A stretch of DNA of 10,432 nt, from positions 1-10,432 of the forward strand of contig BBXU01001064.1 in the NCBI GenBank assembly GCA_001598975.1, given 5' to 3'. The position numbers were made by a program, and so were the translations under genes. Within the stretch, counting starts at the first letter, position 1, and every line of letters begins with the position of its first letter. Under the pieces are notes generated by a model. It was not told where the DNA came from and ran no database searches. It saw nothing but the letters and a program-made list of their open reading frames with translations. Positions 1-7,200 of the stretch are shown here, piece by piece. This DNA is from Parachlorella kessleri (lineage: Eukaryota > Chlorophyta > Trebouxiophyceae > Chlorellales > Chlorellaceae).

Positions 1-131
1 CCCCCNCCCCCCCGCCCGCCCGCAGGCACCAGCGCTGCTAGCAGGCTGCGACCACTGCTCACTGGCCCTAGGCACCGTACCAAAGGCTGTCCGCACGCAC
101 TTCCCCCTCCCATGCAAGACCCCGCAGCCTG
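1..131 (-). other. Downstream flank / 3' UTR start of the SBP gene
   Basis: This lies directly after the TGA stop at 132-134 on the minus strand. It begins with a C-rich run containing one undetermined base at position 6. No minus-strand TGTAA polyadenylation motif is present here, so the transcript end probably lies beyond the window. Confidence 0.5.
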
Positions 132-2376
132 TCACCCGCCACCCGCCCCCTCTGGGTATGCCCGCTTCACCCCCCGGCCGCCGCCCTCCACAGGGGGGCC
201 CTGGAAGGGGACGGGGCGCCTCTGCGAGATGCCCACCGCCTGTGCCGCGGGGCCGCCATACTGCAGCCATTCCAGCCAGGCACCCACCGGGCAGCTGCTG
301 GGGCGGAAGGCAGCGACCGGGTGCGCGCTACCCTCACGCTGCCCGCTGCCGCCGCTGGGGCCGCCACGGGGCGGGGGCATGAACATTGCCGGCTGGACAG
401 CCGCCCACATCGGGCTGTAGGGCTGCTGCGGCTGCTGCAGGTGGTGGAGCTGTTGGGGTTGCTGCTGCTGCTGGAACATGCTGAGCTGCAGGGCACGCCC
501 CATAGCGTGGTGGGGAACCGCAGCAGTGCTCTCTGCCAGGCGCAGCAGGTCCAGCAAGCCGGCCGGCGCGCCCTTGCTGCCAGCTCCCGGCGGGCCTGCA
601 GCTGCTGCGAGCCCCGGGCGCCTGGCCGCCGGCCGCTGGGGCTGGCCCGCTGCACCCAGTGCTGGGGCGGCGGCCGGGAGGGCCGCGGGCCCAGCAGCAG
701 CAGCGGGAGGTGGGGGCTGCTGAGGGGCCCCTGAGTCCACCAGCTGCTCCACCAAGCTGGCCAGGCCGCACAGAGCGTCCCAGTCGCCAGCCGGCGGGGG
801 GCCGCTGTGCCGCCGGTCGTGCGCGGCGTCCCCAGAGGTCACACTTGTGGCTGCAGCTGGGTCCCAGGGGGCCGGCAGCAGCCCACCTGGGACGGTAGGG
901 GGCGAGGCAGCCTCGCGCTTTATGGGGTACGCAGGCTCGCCTTCCTGCGCTCCAGGGCCGTGTGGGCCGCGGGCTTGCAGCTGCGACAGGCCGGCTCCCT
1001 GCAAGGGCCCGTCATGTGGCTGCTGAGCCTGCTGCGGTGGCGGCTGTGCGCCCTGCTGCTGCCTGCGCTTGGCCGGGGACCCGCCCGCTGCGGCCTCTTG
1101 GGCGGCGGCGGCAGCCGCCGGCGCCGCATGGGGCTCGGCGGTGGGGCTGGGCAGGGAGGCTATGCGGCAGGGCTTGCCTTCCGAGAGCGAGGGGGAGCTT
1201 GGCGTGGCTGAGGAGGCCCCACTGCTGGTTCTGCCCACCCCCTGGCCCACCCCCTTGCTGGCGCACACCCCTGCCAGGCTGGCAGCTGGGCGGCACTTGC
1301 GTGCCGCATCGCTGGCCTTCCTCGTCCGCCGGGCATTGTGCTTGGCCAGCGAAGCGCGGCAGCTCTTCCTGCGCAGGGGGAAGCAGGGGCTACACCGCTG
1401 GTTCGCGGCGGGGCAGCCGGCTAAACCCCCTGGCTTGCCACGTGTAGGCATGGCTGAGTAGCCCTAGCCCGAAAGCGAGCAGCGTCCGGTATTGCTCATC
1501 CTACCCTGCAAGACCGTCCCACCTACAGCAACCCTACATGGTACAGATCCCTACCAAGCAGTCCTCCTCATGCCTGCGTGAAGACCGTCAGTCACCATGC
1601 AAGACTGCGATTGCTGCTAAGGAAAATTTGCCACCAGGGACACTCTTTCTGTCAGCTGCACTGTGCACCTCCTGAATCCTTTGCGTTGGACCGCCCTAGG
1701 CATAACCCACACAAACGTGCCTCTGCCTCACCTGTCCCCGTCAAAATCAGCAAGTTGCTGGAAGCGACCGCACTGCACAGAAGAATACAACACTTGGTTT
1801 TCCTGCAGGTGCTCTACTGTGGGTAGGGCATTCAACTGAGGACGGCGGTCCACTGAGCGAACAAGCAGGTAGGTAGGGCAGCCAATTCAAAGACAAAGCA
1901 AATATCTTCAATCGGAGCACCTCTTGGATTTATTTATCAAGCTGCGCAGGATGGCTGCATGAGCTATGTGAGATACCGGGCCGAGTGGGGCCTCACCTGC
2001 TGGCAGAACCGCACCCGCCACCCCGCCAGGTCCAGTTCCTTCACACTTGCATGCGCCGGGCAGACCCTGAATTTCTGCATCAACAACAGGCCAGCACCTG
2101 TCAGTACCCAGCCTTCTACATGAACCCGGCGACCTGGCAGGGTAGGGAGCCTTGCGCAGCGTTGTTACCAGGGACCCCCCAGCAGTGGTGGTGGTGGGCA
2201 GCCCTGCTTGGCAGCCTCCAGACACACCAGTGGACCTTGTGCGCACCTACCTTGTAATAGAGTGGGGTGGAAGGTAAGGGGTTGGCGCAGCCGTTGACCT
2301 GGCACTGCGCCACCCCTCGCAGGCGTAGGAGGGCCCCTGCTTGGAAGGGGCCAGGCTTGTCCCCCTCCAGCTGCAT
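132..2376 (-). CDS. SBP-box (SQUAMOSA promoter-binding-like) transcription factor, four exons
   Basis: Predicted nuclear DNA-binding regulator; SBP domains bind a GTAC core. Exons in transcription order are 2376-2251, 2074-1997, 1772-1732 and 1368-132. Joins are phase 0, 0 and 2, with GT-AG borders throughout, giving about 493 aa. The SBP domain is residues 25-99. Zinc site 1 is C25-x4-C30-x16-C47-x2-H50, starting CQVNGC. Site 2 is C66-x2-C69-x3-Q73-x11-C85, where Q73 replaces the usual His. The basic tail RKSCRASLAKHNARRTRK matches the family's nuclear-localisation segment. The remaining roughly 390 residues are low-complexity Ala/Gly/Pro/Gln with a Gln-rich patch near residues 380-400. The start is uncertain: the ATG at 2374-2376 is the first after an in-frame stop near 2464, but an upstream exon could be spliced in. 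I do not assign it to a named orthologue such as CRR1; it lacks visible ankyrin repeats. Confidence 0.92.
411..482 (-). repeat. CTG/CAG-rich low-complexity coding tract (poly-Gln region of SBP factor)
   Basis: Imperfect CTG triplets on the plus strand, for example four in a row near 461-473, read as CAG on the coding strand. They produce the QQQQQ and QQ-P-QQ stretch around residues 380-400 of the SBP protein, with interspersed His and Leu. Such runs are common in green-algal regulators and are probably length-polymorphic. No structural role can be read from the sequence. Confidence 0.7.
1732..1772 (-). other. 41-base internal SBP exon bridging the second zinc site
   Basis: This small exon is not visible as an open reading frame of useful length. 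It was found by looking for the missing middle of the SBP domain. It is flanked by a pyrimidine-rich acceptor ending in TGTGCAG and a donor GTGAGG. It encodes CGRFQQLADFDGD plus two bases, which join a G at 1368 to complete an Arg codon. That restores the canonical spacing FCQQC...RKSC. Without this exon the fourth-exon reading frame would run back into a meaningless peptide. The zinc-ligand His normally following CGRF is Gln here. Confidence 0.92.
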
Positions 2377-3024
2377 CGAGGGCGTGCCCTTGAGAGTAGA
2401 GCCCAGACCTATAGACCTGCGAGGAATAGGAATGGCGTAAGAGCCCCAACCACCGCGTCTGGCTCAACTTCTCTGCTGGCTGGCCTGGACCATGAGTAGA
2501 GCCAACTACCCACGTACCGGCAGCTCAGCAGACGCTGCCCTAGCCTTGCGTTCCGTCAGTATGCATGCGTAGCGTTTCTGCCACTCGTGCAGGCGCTTGC
2601 TGTATACTGCCCCCCGTCGGTTTGAGCATTGAGCGTCCGTGAAGTGGCCGCAGACCCGTCCTACGCTTTCTAACTTACACAATGAAGTCTGTACAGTGCT
2701 TGAGGGCTGCCACTTCTCTCGTTGTTGACGGCAGTACATGCCCTGTAGGGTTGTATTGAATGCGGGGACGTATTGAGTGAGGCTGGGGTATTGAATATGG
2801 CCAAATCCTATACACCAACCATACAGCCAACATTGTAGACCTTGTATGCGCTGCCAGGACTGGTAAGAAAAAGCCGGGCGCACCACGGCGGACTGTACCG
2901 ACGGCCAAGATCATGCTCGCTGTCATGAACCCCAAGTTTGCTATCGTGCTGACCCCTAGCCTGTAATGCGTAGGTTCTGGGGAGCGTTGCCTTCTCCTTA
3001 ACATCTCCTCACAGGGAGGGAACC
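2377..3024. other. Intergenic stretch between SBP gene and RCE1 (5' flank of SBP, 3' UTR of RCE1)
   Basis: I cannot support a gene in these 648 bases. The RCE1 stop is at 3025-3027, and a minus-strand TGTAA at 2675-2679 is a plausible end of its transcript. The rest should hold the SBP promoter and 5' UTR. Two stretches look mildly coding-like without recognisable homology: a minus-strand segment ending in a consensus donor at 2518, and a plus-strand open segment at 2781-2966. Both are discussed as findings. Confidence 0.55.
2675..2679 (-). terminator. Candidate TGTAA polyadenylation motif for RCE1
   Basis: The plus strand reads TTACA, so TGTAA lies on the RCE1 coding strand about 345 bases past its stop codon. 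TGTAA is the typical near-upstream polyadenylation element of green algae. A five-base motif occurs by chance, so this is a position to test rather than a firm call. Confidence 0.35.
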
Positions 3025-3929
3025 TTACTGAAACAGGCTTTGCTCCTGCTTGCCTGCCCAGGACAAACCGGGCCAGGTCAGGTGCCGCAGGAACAAGGTA
3101 AACAATCCTATGCCCACACAGTAGACTAGTACCACTCTGGCAGGACGTGGGTACGCTGGGATAGCAAGCACGGGCGGGAGGCCCATAAAGTTGCAAAAGG
3201 AATGAACCACCACCACGGCTGGTAGGCTCGCTGTCCGCAAGAATAGGAAGGTGGCATACCAGCCAAAGAGGGTTGTGTAGCCCATCTGGAACAGCACTGC
3301 TAGGCAAGCCCGTTGCAAGGGGTACCCTTGATACCGCACAAGGTCATGCAAGTGGTGAACGTGCGAGGCACCAAAGGCTAGCGGCGACAAGAAGATGCAA
3401 GCCCAGGGCGACACGCCTCTCACTAGAAGGAACGAGACTAGGCAGCTGCGGAAGACAAACTCCTCCGTGATTGGCGCCACCAGCAGATTGCGCCAGGCGG
3501 GCAGCCCAACTGGCAGCCGGCTAGAGAGGGGCACCCCTGCCTGCCAGTCCAGCATCAGCATATACAAGGGGCCCGCAAACAGGACAGCTGTCAGTGCCAG
3601 CGGCAGTAACGCTGCACATGCCATTTGGAGCAGGTTGCCAGGGCGTAGCCCCAAGATGGATGGTAGCATGTGTCTCTCCTGCACATATTGAAAGCACCTT
3701 GTGGCTGGCGCCTGAGACTAGGAGCTAGCACACATGCACCCTGTCCTCCACTCACCTCAGCTGACAAGGCTAGCCAGGTGGGCACCCAAGCTACTGCACT
3801 GGTGACGATACTGACACCCATGCGCCGCCTGATGGAGGTCGGATGGCTCCTCGGAAGGCCTCGCCATAAGTAAAGTGGCGCTACATAGAGGGCTGGAAAA
3901 TAGCACGCCCACAACCAGGTGCTCAGCAT
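3025..3929 (-). CDS. RCE1: RCE1-like CAAX prenyl protease 2 (CPBP-family intramembrane endopeptidase)
   Basis: Predicted ER-membrane endopeptidase that removes the last three residues of farnesylated or geranylgeranylated CaaX proteins before carboxyl methylation. There are two exons: 3929-3756 (58 codons) and 3678-3025. They join in phase 0 across a 77-base GT-AG intron, giving 275 aa, close to the usual eukaryotic RCE1 length. Motif 1 is EEFVFR (E130, E131, R135), motif 2 is FGASH (F160, H164) followed by VHH, and motif 3 is HSFCN (H217, N221). All expected catalytic positions of the family are present. Hydrophobic segments span most of the protein. The N-terminal exon contains YVAPLYLW and LPRSHPTSIRRR, which match the RCE1 start region. 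I chose the ATG at 3927-3929 because the frame closes with a TAG only a few codons upstream. The gene lies head-to-head with MRE11. Confidence 0.95.
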
Positions 3930-4287
3930 GATCAAACCCCAGCTCAAGAGTGTGTACTATGCTCCATCCCAAAGCACAGGTGCATTGTTGCAACCAGGAC
4001 AACTGAGTAAATCTATTCGTTGGGACATGCGGTGGGAAGTACTCCCCAGGTACTCCCCTGCGCGCTGGAACGCAGCAGGCAACGCAGCTCCCTGTCAACT
4101 GCACAGCAATGTCAGTCCTGATCACCACAAATAGACTGAAATGTATCACGTTCTGTTGTTAGTTCCATGTTCATGAGGTCCCATGGCATGCATCTAGTGG
4201 TAACTGATCACAAGCGAGAGACTGCCCGGCGTGGCCCCTGGATGTTCAAGAGGCTGATAGCAGCCATTTGAGCTCAGGAGAAGCAGC
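3930..4287. promoter_or_regulatory. Divergent promoter region shared by RCE1 and MRE11
   Basis: These 358 bases separate the two start codons and must hold both 5' UTRs and promoters, unless one gene has a distant non-coding first exon. I see no convincing TATA box or other core element. The region has markedly more A/T than the downstream MRE11 exons. It contains three GTAC tetramers (3954, 4039 and 4050), two of them in an 11-base tandem repeat. Short palindromes such as GCATGC near 4185 have no assigned role. Confidence 0.6.
4039..4060. repeat. Tandem 11-base repeat with GTAC cores
   Basis: Two adjacent copies read GTACTCCCCAG (4039-4049) and GTACTCCCCTG (4050-4060), identical at 10 of 11 positions. 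Each starts with GTAC, the core recognised by SBP-domain proteins. The 11-base period places both cores on nearly the same face of the helix. Binding is inferred only from the motif. Confidence 0.6.
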
Positions 4288-7200
4288 ATGGCTGGCAGGT
4301 AAAGTACCTGCAACAAGTCACTATGTCAGCTGAGCAGCATGGTGCACCTCTGCCCACCAAGCTTGCCGGTAGGTTACTCACGGCTGAGGGTACCCACCTC
4401 GAGCTTGTCGTGCAGGGATGTGCTAAGAATTCTTATCTCTACTGACAATCACCTGGTGAGCACATTAGAGGGAAACCGAGCCGGCCACCAAGTCACAGGG
4501 GGGCTGCTAAAAATGGATCTCACAGTGACTGCTCTAGTCTATCCATCAAGCTTGAGTTTGGGACCGGGAGCTTACTTGCTGTGCCTGCAGGGAGTCTGGG
4601 AGAAGGACGAAATAAGGAAGGATGACTCATTTGTTTCATTTGAGGAAGTCTTTGAGATTGCAGCGCAGCAGGTGAGTGTGCTTTCTGTTGGCCCCTTGTC
4701 TAAAGGAGCCTTTACATGGCTTCTTGGCCGCCAAAAAATGGGGCATGCATGTATGCTCGCATAAGAACCAAGCACCGCCCGAGCACTGCAGTGGGGGAAT
4801 TGGCTGTAGCACCTGACACACACCGCCACGTGTCAAGCGCATGCAGAATGTGGACTTGGTGTTGCTGGGAGGGGACCTTTTCCATGACAACAAGCCCTCG
4901 CGCAATACCATCGTGCGAGCTATGGACATTCTAAGCCGCCACTGTCTAAATGACCGCCCCGTCGCCTTCCAAGTGCTCAGCGACCAGCACCAGAATTTCG
5001 TCAGTGGGTAAGCTAAACTGAGCTAATAAGTGGGCTGCGCAGGGACAAGGCTAGGTGAAGTTGCCCTGATGGTGTGATATGCGGGCAGTTTATGCTGATG
5101 TGACGCTCAGTTTGCGTTGCTGCTCCGGCAGTGTCCCGCTACCATACAAGCATATGGCCAGGACATGCTCCTGAGGCCTTGTTGTCGGCATGTTGTGTTC
5201 GGGGAGTCGTTCAGGTGCCATTCGTGCTCACCAACTCGACCCAACTGGACGTGCCCATGGATGGCCAGCAGCCGGAAGAAGATGCCATCCCCACGCCTGG
5301 GTGTACAGCTAATATGGCAGCCACTACAAGGACACAGCTGCACTGCTGCTCTCCAAGCTCGCCCTAGCCGGGTGGATAACCAAAAGCATAATTTTAGCCC
5401 TACCCCGCAGGCAGGTCAACTTTGAGAACCCCAACTACAATGTGGGGCTGCCTGTGTTCACCATCCACGGCAACCACGACGACCCGGCCGGCGCCGAGAA
5501 CCTGTCCGCCGTCGACATCCTGTCCTCATGCAGCCTGCTCAACTACTTTGGCAAGGTAGGTGGGTAGGTAGCTGGCTGTGGGGTAGCCGGGCGTAGCGTT
5601 GGGCCCCGGTGCGGCGAGGCAAGGGCAGGCCGGGTTTGGTCCAGTTAGGCTGTAAGGCGACGGCGGGCTATGTGGTGGAGTCTGTCCCACGGGGCTTGCT
5701 CCTGCCTGGCAGGTGATGAGGGCTGTGTCCCGGTAGCGTTGGACCTCACAATGGGGGGGTGGGTACTGGTGGGTGGTGGAGTGGGGTGTTTGGCCGCTCA
5801 CATGCATGTGGTCCATAAGCAGCCTTGCGTGCAGGATGGAGAGGGGGGGGGTAGGGGTAGTCTGGGAGAAGTGCATGTGCCGAAGCTGTCAGTGGGCAAG
5901 CCGCGCGCCTGGTCACCCACCCATACACCCATCCACTACCTGCTCCCCCCGTACTTCATGTCACAACTCGCCCCGCCCCTCTCCCCATCTCTCTTCTGGA
6001 CAGATCGCGATAGCGGGCGCTGGTGTGGGCAAGGTCCGTATCTCCCCCGTCCTGCTGGCCAAGGGCGACACCAAGCTGGCTCTCTACGGCCTGGGCAACC
6101 TGCGCGACGAGCGGCTGGCGCGCCTCTTCCAGACCCCCGGCTGCGTGGAGTGGTGAGGCGCTCGCTGGGAGGCCTGCAGCAGGTGCTGCTGGCCTGGCCA
6201 GCTGGCAGGGTGTGTGGCTGGTGGCTCTCCCACAGGCAGTCAGTCACCCTGGCAGGCAGGCAGGCTTGGGAGCCCCCAGGTTTATCGTGACTCCCCTGCC
6301 TAAGCGCTGCCAGGGTATGGCGTGTGCGCTGTCTGCCCATAGTCTCCTCATCTTGCTGGGGCGTGCCCCAGGAGTGAGTACCCGGACATGGATCCAGTCC
6401 CTAGGTTTATGCTGCCGCCTCCCATGCAATGCGCTCGGTCTCAGCTGCTAGTGACCACTAGTCACAACAGTCGCCCACCTGCCCTCGCTTTGCGGCTCCA
6501 GGGTGCGGCCCCAGGACACCCCCGACATTGCGCGCGACGACTGGTTCAACCTGTTTGTGCTGCACCAGAACCGGGTGGCCCACGGGGTGGTGAGCACACA
6601 TGGACCTTGGCTGACAGGCGTGCCCACCCCCGGGCAGCCTGCGACTGCTGGCTAACGCCCTTTGCCTTGCTCCTGGTCACAGTTCACATGTTGCCGAATC
6701 GTGCTTGCCATGGGGTGCGATGCTGCATGCCCGACATCCATGCACCATGAGAGGCCCGCCCCGGGGGACAGCACCAGCAAGAGCAAGGGTTGGCCGGGAG
6801 CTGCCAGGCGTGCCAGCGCACACACTGACTCACCTGACGACTCATGGCCGCTGGAGAAACCCCCTCCTCCCTGCCTGCAGAATGCCAAGAACAGTGTGCG
6901 TGAGGCTTTCCTGGCCCGATTCCTGGATCTCATCGTGTGGGGCCACGAGCACGAGTGCCTGGCAGACCCCTGGGTAAGTGGCTGAGCAAGCCCGGTCGGC
7001 CTTCATCAAAGGGCACCCTGGTGTGAGGTGCCAGCCTCGAGCCATGCACACCAACTTCCACCCTTGCAGCCCCTGCACCTACATCTTCCCCTCTGGGGTC
7101 GGGCAAGGCAGATTGGCTGGCTTCTGGCTTGAGGACTTGCGGTCGCTCGCCTGCTCACTCGTCACCAGCCCCACTCTCTTTCCTCGCCGTCCTATTCCTG

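Noticed and set aside
112..1461. Several long plus-strand open frames and other minus-strand frames across the last SBP exon
   Set aside because: They are antisense or alternate-frame readings of very GC-rich, low-complexity coding sequence. Only the minus-strand frame continuing the SBP domain has homology and splice support.
1578..1826. Plus-strand open frame of 82 codons
   Set aside because: It lies antisense to the third SBP exon and its flanking introns, and has no recognisable domain.
4339..4341. Alternative MRE11 start at an in-frame ATG
   Set aside because: It would add an unrelated leader of about 26 residues read from intron sequence. The 11-base exon at 4288 gives the expected N-terminus in exact phase.
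5117..5425. Open frames between MRE11 exons 4 and 5
   Set aside because: They lie in an intron. The join from NFVSG to QVNFENP needs no extra exon, and none of these frames resembles MRE11 or another family.
5670..6340. Long open frames on both strands around MRE11 exon 6
   Set aside because: They are intron read-through or shadows of the exon at 6004-6152. The only recognisable part is the MRE11 segment.
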